Positions 35,117-43,890 are shown, counted from the first letter of the stretch. The stretch is DNA of 64,000 nt from JAPLJC01 sp963697965 (GCA_963697965.1 OY969108.1:496001-560000), one strand, 5' to 3'. A program made the numbers and translations. The notes: generated by a model not told the origin, from the sequence alone.

Positions 35117-36445
35117 GTGATTGCCTCCCAACCATCCTTGCTGCTCATCAATCCCTGGATTTACGATTTCGCAGCCTATGATTTCTTTGCCCGCCCCTTG
35201 GGGCTCCTCTATCTGGCGGGCTGGCTCAGGAGCCTGGGGGCGCAGATCGACCTCCTCGATTGCCTGGATGTGGACCACTGCCGCTCCGGTCCCTTCGGCA
35301 GCGGCCGCTACCCCAAGGAGATCGTTCCCACGCCGGCGCCCCTTGCCGACGTCCCCCGGCGCTTCGGGCGCTACGGCATCGAGGAGGCGGACTTCCTGGC
35401 CCGCCTGGCCCGGATGGAGCGCCCGGGGGCCGTCCTGGTCACCTCCCTCATGACTTACTGGTATCCCGGGGTTATTGCGGCCATCCGGCTGGTCAAGGAA
35501 TGCCTTCCCGGGGTGCCGGTGATCCTGGGAGGTATTTACGCCAGCCTCTGTCCGGACCACGCCCGGGCCAGGAGCGGCGCCGACCTGGTGCTGGCCGGCC
35601 CCTGGGAAACCGGGCTGCCTCCCCTGCTGGCCCGCCTGGGATTGGGCGGGCTCGCCGCCCCGCCCCCGGCCGCCCTCGATGACCTGCCTTATCCGGCTCT
35701 GGACCTCTTAAAATACCTTTCTTATATCCCCATCCTCACTTCCCGGGGCTGCCCCCTAAACTGCGACTACTGCGCTTCCCGCCTGCTGCAGCCCCGTTAC
35801 CGGCGGCGCCGCCCGGAGGCGGTGGCCGCGGAGTTGGCCCACTGGCAGGATACGCAAGGGGGCCTGAGCGACGTGGCCTTCTACGACGATGCCTTGCTGT
35901 GGGGGGCAAAAGAGCACCTGGGAGTGATCCTGGAGGAGCTGGCCAGGCAGGGCCGCAGTTTCCGCTTCCATACCCCCAACGGTCTCCAGGCCGGACTCAT
36001 CACCCGGGAGGTGGCCGGGATGCTCAAGCGGGCCGGGTTCGCCACCCTGCGCCTGGGGGTGGAGACCGTCGCCCTGGAAGGAGGCCGGCTGGACCGGAAA
36101 CTGCGCCCCGGCGAGTTGGAGGCGGCCCTGGCCCATCTGCAGGAGGCCGGCTTTGCCGCTAGCAAGATCGGCGTCTACCTACTCACCGGATTGCCGGACC
36201 AAACCGAGCTGGAGGTGGCGGCCTCCATCCGCCGGGTGCAGGAACTGGGGGCCACCCCGGTCCTGGCCCATTACTCCCCCATCCCCGGCACCAAGCTTTG
36301 GCCCCGGGCTTGCGCCTGCTCCCGTTACGACCTGGCCAGTGAGCCTTTGTGCCATAATAACTCCCTGTTCCCTTGCCAGCCGCAATTCTCCTGGACTGCC
36401 AGCACCCGCCTGAAACGGCTGGCGCGGCAGGGCGGGTTATGCTAG
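35117..36445 (+). CDS. B12-binding-domain radical SAM protein
   Basis: 442 residues. The N-terminus resembles a cobalamin-binding Rossmann domain: LLINPWIYDFAAYDFFARPL, then LYLAGWLRSLGAQIDLLDC and VILGGIYASLCPDHA. The radical SAM cluster is CPLNCDYC in ILTSRGCPLNCDYCASRL. TLRLGVETV and KIGVYLLTGLPDQTELE follow in the barrel. The family includes methylases and cyclases; no substrate can be named. The start is a GTG with AAGG upstream. Isolated gene just before the accessory region. Confidence 0.85.
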   Translation: MIASQPSLLLINPWIYDFAAYDFFARPLGLLYLAGWLRSLGAQIDLLDCLDVDHCRSGPFGSGRYPKEIVPTPAPLADVPRRFGRYGIEEADFLARLARMERPGAVLVTSLMTYWYPGVIAAIRLVKECLPGVPVILGGIYASLCPDHARARSGADLVLAGPWETGLPPLLARLGLGGLAAPPPAALDDLPYPALDLLKYLSYIPILTSRGCPLNCDYCASRLLQPRYRRRRPEAVAAELAHWQDTQGGLSDVAFYDDALLWGAKEHLGVILEELARQGRSFRFHTPNGLQAGLITREVAGMLKRAGFATLRLGVETVALEGGRLDRKLRPGELEAALAHLQEAGFAASKIGVYLLTGLPDQTELEVAASIRRVQELGATPVLAHYSPIPGTKLWPRACACSRYDLASEPLCHNNSLFPCQPQFSWTASTRLKRLARQGGLC

Positions 36446-36467
36446 AGTGATTAACGGGGGCAGCCCT

Positions 36468-36496
36468 GTAGGGGCGGGTTTGAAACCCGCCCCTAC
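36468..36496. repeat. GTAGGGGCGGG palindrome
   Basis: A 29-base near-perfect palindrome (GTAGGGGCGGG..TTTGAA..CCCGCCCCTAC) ending ten bases before the next start codon. The same sequence is at 62805-62833 and inside the degraded MITE near 17840. Confidence 0.8.
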
Positions 36497-36505
36497 CATC
36501 TACTA

Positions 36506-37300
36506 ATGTCGGAACTGACTATGGGGACTTCCAGCGCCCGGCGGGGGCCAACGGGGCCCCTCTGGCGTCTGGCCAAGAGGGCGGCCAGCCGCTATTTTTC
36601 CCCTGGAAATGCAGGCCCCTTGGCCGCCCGGGAGGTTGCGGCCCGGTATGTGGCAGCCCTGGGGGAGGGGAGCGCGCCGCCGGAGGCCACCGGAGCCCTG
36701 GCGGCCTTTCGCCTGACCCGCAGGGTGGCCCAAAATCTGGGGGCCTTTTACTGCGAGGCCGCGGCCCGGGGTTGGCCGGCGGCCCTTGCTGCCTGGGGCC
36801 TCCGTGAGGCGGCCGGGGAGGAGGGAACGGAGGTTCCGGCCCAATCCCTGAGCGCCGCCCTGGAGATACCGGGAGGCGGACTGGAGCAGGCGGTGGCCCA
36901 TACGGCCCTGGTGGGCCTCTTGCTCCGGCAGCCCCGCGGCGGCCGCGGTGGAGGGGTTTGGGCCCCGGTCCCGATCGCCGCCCCGGTCCTGGCCCCGGAG
37001 GCGGCCCGGCTGGTGCAGCGCTTTTTGGGGGACGCCTTCTCTCTGAGGCTGCTCCTGGACCTGGGGGAATCCCTGGAAGCTGCGGCCCCGGGCTTCTCCC
37101 CGCTCCGGCAAGGCGCCAACGAGATTAGCCGCTGGATCGAGCAGGCGGCGGCAGACCCATCTTCGGCGCCGCCGCCCCTGAATTCCCCGGAGGACTGGTT
37201 GGGCCTGCCTGGCTGGACCTGGGTTACCGGGGTGTTCCAGGGGCTGCTGCGCTGCTTGAGAGACCAGGGTTGCCCCCAAAATTTCTCTGAAAAAATTTAG
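36506..37300 (+). CDS. QatB-like protein
   Basis: 264 residues, Ala/Gly-rich. A second in-frame ATG (36521) gives the start MGTSSARRGPTGPL, and an N-terminal MGTS..GP is typical of QatB of the Qat anti-phage system. The C-terminal RFLGDAFSLRLLLDLGESLE resembles the conserved helix of that family. QatB is a partner of QatC, and a QatC gene lies 2.6 kb downstream. A long frame on the opposite strand is judged a GC shadow. The call rests on pattern memory and context, so it is moderate. Confidence 0.5.
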   Translation: MSELTMGTSSARRGPTGPLWRLAKRAASRYFSPGNAGPLAAREVAARYVAALGEGSAPPEATGALAAFRLTRRVAQNLGAFYCEAAARGWPAALAAWGLREAAGEEGTEVPAQSLSAALEIPGGGLEQAVAHTALVGLLLRQPRGGRGGGVWAPVPIAAPVLAPEAARLVQRFLGDAFSLRLLLDLGESLEAAAPGFSPLRQGANEISRWIEQAAADPSSAPPPLNSPEDWLGLPGWTWVTGVFQGLLRCLRDQGCPQNFSEKI

Positions 37301-37965
37301 ATTGTGATTTCATCAGGATAGGGATTTATTAAAGAGAAATTAATTTTGCGTTATGAAAATCCTCGAAAAATCGAGGATGGGCGAGCCTCATAAAATTGAC
37401 GCGAGCCTGCGGTCCCCCCTGGAAAAATAAACTATCCCGGCATCTTACCCATTCTGTGAAGGATTCCGGGGACCTCCGGAGGCTGCCGCTGCTGGCTTTC
37501 CGTCTCCCCGGACCAACCCCCGGCCCCTCCGGCTAACTTCCTTTTTCCCCCACAGTCTTTGCCCTGATGGAAAAGAAGCGGTAAAGGTAGGCAAGAGAGT
37601 CAGCTTCGCGCTTCCAGGCGCCCCGGCGCCATGGCGAGCGGCTCTGGCGGTCCGGGCCGGCGTGCAGCAGGGGCAAAAGTGCGCCCAGGCTTCCAGCCTG
37701 GAATCGGGTCGCCGGTGTGGGGTGCGTCTCACGGAGATAGCTCTCAACTTGCAGCGGTCAACTTTCAGCTAATATAGCGAAACCATGAAATTCTTGATGT
37801 AGCCGCAAGCTTTAGCTTGCGAAAGTCCTTAATAAATTTAGCGCAGGCTAAAGCCTGCGGCTACCAGGTCACGTAAATTCTGGTCTTTTGCCTTTAGCTG
37901 ATAGCTAAGAAATGGCGCCTGAGACGCGCCCCACGCTTTTAACTCCTGGCAGGGGAGGGCAAACC
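37301..37965. other. Long intergenic region with repeats
   Basis: No convincing gene. An ATCCTCG/CGAGGAT hairpin lies at 37359-37378. A GTAGCCGCAAGCTTTAGCTT...AAGCCTGCGGCTAC repeat lies at 37799-37864. The middle part is GC-rich without recognisable signals. Confidence 0.55.
37799..37864. repeat. GTAGCCGCAAGC...GCCTGCGGCTAC repeat
   Basis: Two inner palindromes (GCAAGCTTTAGCTTGC and GCAGGCTAAAGCCTGC) bracketed by GTAGCCGC/GCGGCTAC. An inverted relative is at 46444-46513 and a single unit at 59295-59322. Confidence 0.75.
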
Positions 37966-38166
37966 GTGCTGGATTGGGAGCAGACCCTGGAAACCTTGCG
38001 CCGGCAAGGTTGGGGCTACGGCTTTGGCAAATGCCCTGATGGCCAAACGGGAGAGGACCTCTATCTGGTCAATCTCAGCCGGGGGGATAAGAGACTGAGT
38101 ATCAGAAAGCCCAGCATCGAGGAAGCCGTGACTGTTATCAGCCAACTGGCCCAGGGGGAGTCCTGA
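37966..38166 (+). CDS. Small hypothetical protein
   Basis: 66 residues from a GTG with GGGGAGGG seven bases upstream; an ATG at 37912 is less likely. The sequence WGYGFGKCPDGQTGEDLYLV, NLSRGDKRLSIRKPSIEEA and VTVISQLAQGES reads as a compact soluble domain. I do not recognise the family. It sits between the QatB-like gene and the AT-rich radical SAM gene, but nothing ties it to either. Confidence 0.6.
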   Translation: MLDWEQTLETLRRQGWGYGFGKCPDGQTGEDLYLVNLSRGDKRLSIRKPSIEEAVTVISQLAQGES

Positions 38167-38613
38167 TCTGAAAATAGCGCATTTCCCACCCTCTATCAAG
38201 CCGGCCAAAATTCCCCCGAAAAGCTCCCGTTTCCCCAAACAGGGCTTGCCGGCCAAGGCCGTCGCGGTCCTGGCGCCCGGCTCGCGCTCAGGGCCGCGGG
38301 GAGACCGTTCGTTTTAATCGCCAGACCTTACCCCTTGGTAAAAAGCAAGCAATTAGGCGCTATTTGATGGTTATTTATGGCTTGTTCCCGGATATTGACA
38401 GCAAATGCTTGCCAAGGTATAAAGAATTAAAATCATCCTCCACAAGTCCGCAGCCAAGGGCATGGGGACGATTCCCATTTGGACAGCCGTTAAACCCAGC
38501 AATCTCGCGGGGCTTATGTTGAAAAAGTTCGTTTATGGACAGTCCGTAATTGCGCAAGTCCTTCCTTCTCGAACACTTTTCTTCGCCCTTGTTTGCTTGA
38601 ACGCGGCAAGAAG
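38167..38613. other. Intergenic boundary into AT-rich DNA
   Basis: No gene recognised. The composition shifts from GC-rich to AT-rich through this stretch, marking the left edge of a probably imported segment that carries the next gene. Confidence 0.5.
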
Positions 38614-39876
38614 ATGAATAGACCTTTAAACGATGAGGTGAAAAATTTAAGAGACATATCTTTAGTATATGTAAACATACCTTTTTGTAAAACCAGATGC
38701 CATTTTTGTTGTTTCAGTCGGGCATTCGGCCGTGATTTATTATCGTTAAAGAAGCTGAAAAGCTCATACATAAAAGCTCTCAAGCATGAACTTGCAGTAA
38801 AAGGTTTTTATTTTACTACAAAGCACCGCGTCAATCTAAAGGCGGTCAATTTCGGAGGCGGCACTCCGACCCTGCTTGCGGCTGAGGAGTTGGGCGAGCT
38901 CCTTGCTTCGATCGCGGAGTTTTTCGGTCAGAAGATCGAAGATATAAGAGATATTAGCATAGAGGCGACGCCAGATTCGTTAACGCTTTCTAAATTGAAG
39001 CAGTTGAAGGGGGCAGGATTTAACCGGATAAGTATCGGAGCCCAGACATTCGAAGAGCGGATCTTAAATAAATTAAACCGCGCCCATTCCGTCGAAGAGC
39101 TTTATAACGCCTACGACTGGGCGCGTTTGGCGGGATTTAAGAACATCAATATCGATCTATTGTACGGTATTCCGACCCAGACCTTTGAAGATTTAAAAAA
39201 CGACCTTGAAAAAGCGGTCAGCCTTGATCCGGATCATATATCTCCATCTCCCTTGATGCCGGTAAAGAGCGTGTTGTTTGAGCCAGTATATAAGAATAAA
39301 AGTAAGGCTGTAATGAAAGAAAATAGATGGGCCAGCTATGTCCACGAGTTTTTGGAGGAGAGGGGGTACCGGAATTATTTTCATAAGTATTTCTCGAAGA
39401 TCGGACGGGAATCTATAACGGAATTGGTCTACTTTTATGATATTCCGTATATCGGCATAGGGGCTGGGGCTGCAGGTTGGCTCGAGGGTAACCCTTCTGA
39501 CATCAAATCTTATATGGCTAACCCTGTTTCGACAGGGATATTCACCAAGAAGACGTTATACAATCCGTTGCAAGTAATATTTAGGATGCTTCTTTTCCCG
39601 GAGGGTATTTATATACCGTATTTTAATGAACGATACGCCTGTGATTTAGAGGAGTTAGTGAGAAATCCAGGAATAGACCTAGATTTTTTAACGAAATTGG
39701 GAAATTGTTCGCCAGAGACCATAAAAGTAATTAGAAAGCGGCAAGTGGAAATGGTAATTACGATAAAGAGGTGGGAAGAGAAAGGCGCCATCGAAAAGAA
39801 AGGTGATTATCTTCGTATCACCCCATCGGCACGATTCTCCAAAGAGATGTGGGGATTGTATATGTCAACGATATAA
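38614..39876 (+). CDS. HemN/HemW-like radical SAM protein, AT-rich
   Basis: About 420 residues. The cluster motif is CKTRCHFCCF in VNIPFCKTRCHFCCFSR. VNFGGGTPTLLAAEEL, SIEATPDSLTLSKLK, RISIGAQTFEERILNKLNR and IDLLYGIPTQTFEDLKNDL match the coproporphyrinogen-dehydrogenase/HemW superfamily. The fourth residue of CxxxCxxC is followed by an extra Cys. The DNA is far AT-richer than its neighbours, which suggests transfer. Whether it acts on coproporphyrinogen, inserts heme or does something else cannot be told. The ATG at 38614 is used; a TTG at 38593 is possible. Confidence 0.75.
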   Translation: MNRPLNDEVKNLRDISLVYVNIPFCKTRCHFCCFSRAFGRDLLSLKKLKSSYIKALKHELAVKGFYFTTKHRVNLKAVNFGGGTPTLLAAEELGELLASIAEFFGQKIEDIRDISIEATPDSLTLSKLKQLKGAGFNRISIGAQTFEERILNKLNRAHSVEELYNAYDWARLAGFKNINIDLLYGIPTQTFEDLKNDLEKAVSLDPDHISPSPLMPVKSVLFEPVYKNKSKAVMKENRWASYVHEFLEERGYRNYFHKYFSKIGRESITELVYFYDIPYIGIGAGAAGWLEGNPSDIKSYMANPVSTGIFTKKTLYNPLQVIFRMLLFPEGIYIPYFNERYACDLEELVRNPGIDLDFLTKLGNCSPETIKVIRKRQVEMVITIKRWEEKGAIEKKGDYLRITPSARFSKEMWGLYMSTI

Positions 39877-39895
39877 GCGTCATCCGTGCCTTTTC

Positions 39896-39924
39896 GATTC
39901 CCAAGCAGGAGCTTGGGAACCAGA
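39896..39924. repeat. TTCCCAAGC...GCTTGGGAAC palindrome
   Basis: TTCCCAAGCAGGAGCTTGGG then AACC, ending a few bases before the QatC start codon, so the repeat forms the 5' untranslated part of that gene. Confidence 0.75.
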
Positions 39925-39928
39925 AAAT

Positions 39929-41251
39929 ATGACCGTGCAGCTCTATTTGCGGGTCCCGGGAGAGAAGGGCCGGCCCCCTTCCCTGGCGGCCCCCATCGTT
40001 CTATCGGCGCCGGGGGCGGACGGCTACCCCTTGCACCACAATCTAGAGGAGATGTTTGCCAGCCCCGAGCCTCCGGGCGCGGCAGCCCTGGGCTTTCTGC
40101 TGGCGGCCCTGCGGGTTTGGGCCGCGGACAAGCTCCTGCCTCGCCGGGCGGCGGCGGACGCCTGGACCCGGCAGATCGTCCTGCACCTGCCGGCCCCGAA
40201 ACCCTGGAGGGCGCTGGCCCCCGATCTCTCCCGCGTTCTCAACTTCCTTACCGGCGATGACTGGACCTTGAAGCCCCGGGCCGCCTGGCGTGATCCGGGT
40301 TTGCTCAAAGCCGCCTGGCCCTACCCCTGGCGGCCGCAGGCGGTGGCGCTGTTCTCCGGCGGCCTCGACTCCCTGGTGGGGGCCATCGACCTGCTGGAGG
40401 CCGGAAGGCGGCTGGTCCTGGTGAGCCACTACGACTTCGGCCAACTGGCTTCCATCCAGCAGGGGCTGGCCGCGGCCCTGAAAGGCCACTACGGACCCGG
40501 GCGGGTGCACCACCTGGGGGTCCGGGTGCAATTTCCCGAATCTCCCGAGCTCACCCTGCGGAGCCGGTCGCTGCTCTACCTGGCCCTGGGGCTGGCCACC
40601 GCCGCAGCCTTTGGCGGCGGCGTCCCCCTCTGCCTGCCGGAAAACGGCTGGGTGAGCCTCAATCCGCCCCTCACCGGAAACCGCCTGGGCTCCTACAGCA
40701 CCCGCACCACCCATCCCCAATTCCTTTCGCAGCTGGCCTCCCTGTGGCGGCGGGCCGGTTTGGACCACCCCCTGGGAAATCCCTACCAGGGGCTGACCAA
40801 GGGGGAGATGCTGCTTAACTGCCGGAACCCGGGCCTGCTCAAAGAATTGTTTCCCCGGACGGTCTCCTGCGCCCGGCCGGTGGCCTCCCGCTGGCAGAGG
40901 CGGCCGGCGGGCTCCTGCGGCTGCTGTTACCCCTGCCTGATGCGACGGGCCGCGCTGAACCGCCTCGGGTGGGACGCGGGCGGGGACTACCTGCTGGACG
41001 TGTTGGCGGCGAAGGAGACCTTGCGCCACCGCACCCGGGGCCAGGACCTGCGGGCCTTAGTGCTCGCCCTCAGGACCTGGGAAGAGTCTCCCGCGGAGAT
41101 CCTGGCCCGCCTCTGGCTGGGGGAGAACCCGGCCGAGGCGGCGGCCCGCGCCGCCCCGGCGCAAGCGGTGCTGGCCCATGGTTTTCAGGAGATCGGCCAA
41201 TTTTTCCGGGATAAAGGGCCGCAGTGGATTAAGGACTATGGAGGGTGGTGA
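39929..41251 (+). CDS. qatC: QatC-like QueC-family protein
   Basis: 440 residues. An unrecognised N-terminal domain (1-135) is followed by a PP-loop ATPase domain with SGGLDS at 143-148. Downstream the QatC signature is clear: PENGWVSLNPPL, RLGSYSTRTTHPQF, NPYQGLTKGEMLLNC and a Cys cluster CGCCYPC with RRAALNRLG. QatC is the QueC (preQ0 synthase) homologue of the four-gene Qat anti-phage system. A QatB-like gene lies 2.6 kb upstream, but no QatA ATPase or QatD TatD nuclease is visible. queD is 4.4 kb away. The last nine codons are nearly repeated just after the stop. Confidence 0.8.
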   Translation: MTVQLYLRVPGEKGRPPSLAAPIVLSAPGADGYPLHHNLEEMFASPEPPGAAALGFLLAALRVWAADKLLPRRAAADAWTRQIVLHLPAPKPWRALAPDLSRVLNFLTGDDWTLKPRAAWRDPGLLKAAWPYPWRPQAVALFSGGLDSLVGAIDLLEAGRRLVLVSHYDFGQLASIQQGLAAALKGHYGPGRVHHLGVRVQFPESPELTLRSRSLLYLALGLATAAAFGGGVPLCLPENGWVSLNPPLTGNRLGSYSTRTTHPQFLSQLASLWRRAGLDHPLGNPYQGLTKGEMLLNCRNPGLLKELFPRTVSCARPVASRWQRRPAGSCGCCYPCLMRRAALNRLGWDAGGDYLLDVLAAKETLRHRTRGQDLRALVLALRTWEESPAEILARLWLGENPAEAAARAAPAQAVLAHGFQEIGQFFRDKGPQWIKDYGGW

Positions 41252-41436
41252 GCCCTGGGAGCAGTGAGCAGTGAGCAGCGAGCAGAAGCCGGAGTGGATT
41301 AAGGAATACGAAGGGTGTTGAGACGCCTTCTTGGGAAGCAGGGGAGACCGGCTGAGATGCCCACCGAAAATCAATGAAAAGGTGGGCAGTGCCCACCCTA
41401 CACAACTGCCCAGGCAGAGCCTGGCCGACATTGCCG

Positions 41437-41515
41437 TTCCCGGGCAGGAGCTTGTGAACGAGAAAAATAATACTAAAGGCGAGATGCGCTATGCTTTCCC
41501 GCCCTACGCGCTATA
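41437..41515. repeat. Palindrome and GGCGAGATGCGCT...CCCGCCCTACG repeat
   Basis: Contains GTTCCCGGGCAGGAGCTTGT then GAACGAG (41437-41461) and GGCGAGATGCGCTATGCTTT then CCCGCCCTACG (41480-41510). The second is the family that flanks the HEPN-like gene at 5591-6538. Confidence 0.7.
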
Positions 41516-41546
41516 AAAAAATGGCCTGTTCTTTTCTTGGGCACAG

Positions 41547-42110
41547 TTACGAATATTTATTCTCGCCTTTCCAATCATTTATAAGTATTTCAGCATCCAA
41601 ACCTTCTCTAATAAGTAGGGATTTAAACCTTTCACTGTGGTCAGCTCCACATATAAATATTATTGGTTCATTTACCTTGTCTATTATATTTTCAAGCCAA
41701 AACCTCTCTCTAATTGGCCAATATTCTTTCTTAATTTCATCCACTATTTGCCTTTGATCTTTATTTATCAAGAACCTATCAAACTTTATCAATTTAATAT
41801 CAGTATCAGTTGGTATTCCAAGGTTCTTGCGCTCTTCTGTATTTGGGTCACAGAATCTATGCTCAATTTTTGTAAAAATTGCAGCTAAGCGTGCAGAAGT
41901 ATTAGTTGCACCGAAGTTATTTATCCTCCGATTTAATGCTTCTTCGCTAAATTCTTCTCCTATCAAAACTATATTTAATTTTATGACCTGCTTGATTATA
42001 TAGTTCTTAAATTTGTCCTTTAATGATAATAGTAATTTGTTACATACTTCATCATCATCATGCCCATCATATTGAAAGCGGTGGTCAGTAGTTCCGATTA
42101 TATAGACCAT
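41547..42110 (-). CDS. AT-rich hypothetical protein
   Basis: 187 residues encoded in strongly AT-rich DNA. It starts MVYIIGTTDHRFQYDGHDDD and ends VNEPIIFICGADHSERFKSL then LIREGLDAEIL. The end looks like a Rossmann-type strand-loop-helix (FICGADHSERFKSLL), and the protein may be nucleotide-binding, but no family is certain. The region lies beside a repeat that also flanks another AT-rich gene. Possible defence or mobile cargo; no function is claimed. Confidence 0.55.
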   Translation of the reverse strand: MVYIIGTTDHRFQYDGHDDDEVCNKLLLSLKDKFKNYIIKQVIKLNIVLIGEEFSEEALNRRINNFGATNTSARLAAIFTKIEHRFCDPNTEERKNLGIPTDTDIKLIKFDRFLINKDQRQIVDEIKKEYWPIRERFWLENIIDKVNEPIIFICGADHSERFKSLLIREGLDAEILINDWKGENKYS

Positions 42111-42295
42111 TTCGCCACCATATCTTTAATATTATTTACAAACCCCAGCTATTTTGAGCCGCTTCGCATCATCATCTCTTGCATACCTCTACTGCTGAGT
42201 AACTGATGTGGACCATCACTTTGAAACAGCTTTAGAACAATCCCAGCCCCAGAGGTTCGCGAAATAGCAGATAACTTGAATTCTAAATTAGATTT

Positions 42296-42814
42296 TTAGG
42301 ATATCCTTGGTGGTGGGCTTATTTCTCCTGCTCGGTATGGAGTATTTCCCTTCGGCGATGTCGATGTGTATTCCAGGCCCAGACGTGTGTAGACTTTCTG
42401 CCAATAGATTGGGTCGTTCGTTCCGAGACCCCTGCAGTAATGGCAGAAAGAAGACGCTAATTCTTCGTCACCCCATCGTTGGTCCTTAAACGTCATTGTT
42501 GACGGATCTATTGGATTGAACACGCCTACGGCAGTAATGCTGTCAACCTGATCATCCGGAACGAAGGACCTCACGATGGTCCAGAAAACGCTGTCATCGA
42601 GTTTCAACCAGTCTTCAAACAGCTTCTGAAAATCGTTTCGCCCCGCAAACAGAAGGACTTCATTGACAATACGCAGTTTGATTGCGGTGCAGATCTGATA
42701 AATATCATGTCCTTTGAGAGCAGAAACGGGATGGTGACGGTGGCTGATGTCCCGCAGTGCTACAGCCACAACGTCGAGAATGCTGTAGGCTTCTGCCATG
42801 GTCATTGTAGCCAC
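42296..42814 (-). CDS. Hypothetical protein of the accessory region
   Basis: About 172 residues. The GTG at 42814 is chosen because AGGAGA lies six bases upstream, and codons above it run into a palindromic repeat at 42838-42866. The sequence is helical in its first half (MAEAYSILDVVAVALRDISH, DIYQICTAIKLRIVNEVLLF), then DQRWGDEELASSFCHYCRGL. I do not recognise the family. It is separated from the neighbouring AT-rich gene by about 185 bases. Confidence 0.5.
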   Translation of the reverse strand: MATMTMAEAYSILDVVAVALRDISHRHHPVSALKGHDIYQICTAIKLRIVNEVLLFAGRNDFQKLFEDWLKLDDSVFWTIVRSFVPDDQVDSITAVGVFNPIDPSTMTFKDQRWGDEELASSFCHYCRGLGTNDPIYWQKVYTRLGLEYTSTSPKGNTPYRAGEISPPPRIS

Positions 42815-42943
42815 ATGAAGTCTCCTGTCGAATTTTCTGGTTCCCAAGCTCCCGCTTCGGAACGAGGAAAATTATTCTTATGCGGGTTGGGAGGGGGGTG
42901 GGGGGGGCAGGGACGAAGTCCCTGGCCCTCCCACCGCAGTCGC

Positions 42944-43540
42944 TCACGGCTTGATGATCCGCCCCGCCGCCATTTGGGCTTCCAGGATGGAGAACATGTT
43001 GGAGACCTGGCCCACGGCCAGGCGGTCCCGGACCTTATAGAAGTCGAGGCAGGTGCCGCACACCAACAGTCCCACCCCCATTTCCTCCAGGCCCTTGAGT
43101 TCGTGGAGCACGGGGGAATCGTCCAGGGTCAGCAGCACGCCCCGGTTGTAGAAGAGCAGCTTCTGGGGCGCCTGCACCTGCACGATGGTCTGGCAGAAGG
43201 CCCGCATCAGGATGGCCCCCAGCTCCGGGTCGCCGTCGCCCATGCGGTCCGAAGCGAAGACCACCGCGGTGCTCTGGGGGGCCGGGGCCGCCCCGGGGAA
43301 AAAGCAAGTCTCCCGGGTCTGGCCGGCGGGCGGTGAGATGGTGAGATGATAGCAGGAGCCCGACTGGGCCACGGACACGGTGCAGCCCCGGCTCTGGGCG
43401 AAGCGGCTGACGTTGTCCCGGGCGGCCTCGTGGTCCACCACCACGATAAATTCCCCGGTTTCCCCCGCTTCCAGGGTCTCCTTGGTGCGGATCACCGGCC
43501 CGGGGCAGGCCAAGCCGGAGAGATCGATGATCTTTGCCAT
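42944..43540 (-). CDS. yedF: Selenium metabolism protein YedF
   Basis: 198 residues. An N-terminal TusA-like domain (LSGLACPGPVIRTKETLEAG, with the conserved CPxP) is fused to a DsrE-like domain containing VVFASDRMGDGDPELGAILM, LLFYNRGVLLTLDDSPVL and LVCGTCLDFYKVRDRLAVGQ. This architecture is the YedF family, which occurs in selenium-using genomes and is thought to handle selenium or sulfur. AGGAG precedes the ATG at 43540. Its presence fits the three UGA-containing genes at 52-62 kb. The role is correlative. Confidence 0.85.
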   Translation of the reverse strand: MAKIIDLSGLACPGPVIRTKETLEAGETGEFIVVVDHEAARDNVSRFAQSRGCTVSVAQSGSCYHLTISPPAGQTRETCFFPGAAPAPQSTAVVFASDRMGDGDPELGAILMRAFCQTIVQVQAPQKLLFYNRGVLLTLDDSPVLHELKGLEEMGVGLLVCGTCLDFYKVRDRLAVGQVSNMFSILEAQMAAGRIIKP

Positions 43541-43890
43541 AAATTCTCCTTGCACAGGTTGGGAACGAGGAAATAAATTAATGAAAAGGTGGGCAGTGCC
43601 CACCCGACACAACTCTTGAGTTTCGAGTTTTGGGTTTCGAGGTTTGGTTTTTAGTTTTTTGGTTTCATCTCGTTTCCCCGAGCAAGGTTGGGAACGAGGA
43701 AAAAAATTAATGAAAAGGTGGGCAGTGCCCACCCTACACAACTGGTTCCCAAGCGGGAGCTTGGGAACGAGGGAGAAAAGGGCGCGTGCCGCGCCCACTG
43801 TAACTAGCCCCGATCTTGGCGTCCTGCTTTTCTCGCAACTCGAAACTAAGGGCGGACACCTGGGTCCGCCCCTACAATTCGAACCTGTCT
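43541..43890. repeat. Cluster of palindromic repeats
   Basis: Two copies of AGGTGGGCAGTGCCCACC (about 43580 and 43716), each preceded by TTGGGAACGAGGAAA, plus GTTCCCAAGCGGGAGCTTGG then GAAC (43743-43765) and GGCGGACACCTGGGTCCGCC (43853-43872). No gene in about 350 bases. Confidence 0.75.

Noticed and set aside
36503..37279. Minus-strand open frame of 258 codons opposite the QatB-like gene
   Set aside because: Low-complexity Arg/Gly/Gln-rich product with no recognisable motif; the plus strand has the MGTS start and a plausible conserved helix.
37799..37864. CRISPR array
   Set aside because: The repeats are palindromic, not regularly spaced, and are scattered singly through the window; no cas gene is present.
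37912..37965. Longer N-terminus for the small gene at 37966
   Set aside because: The added residues (TRPTLLTPGRGG) overlap the GGGGAGGG ribosome site that serves the GTG start.
43541..43798. N-terminal extension of YedF
   Set aside because: The extra codons are translations of palindromic repeats (CRVGTAHLFIN twice); AGGAG before the ATG at 43540 marks the true start.
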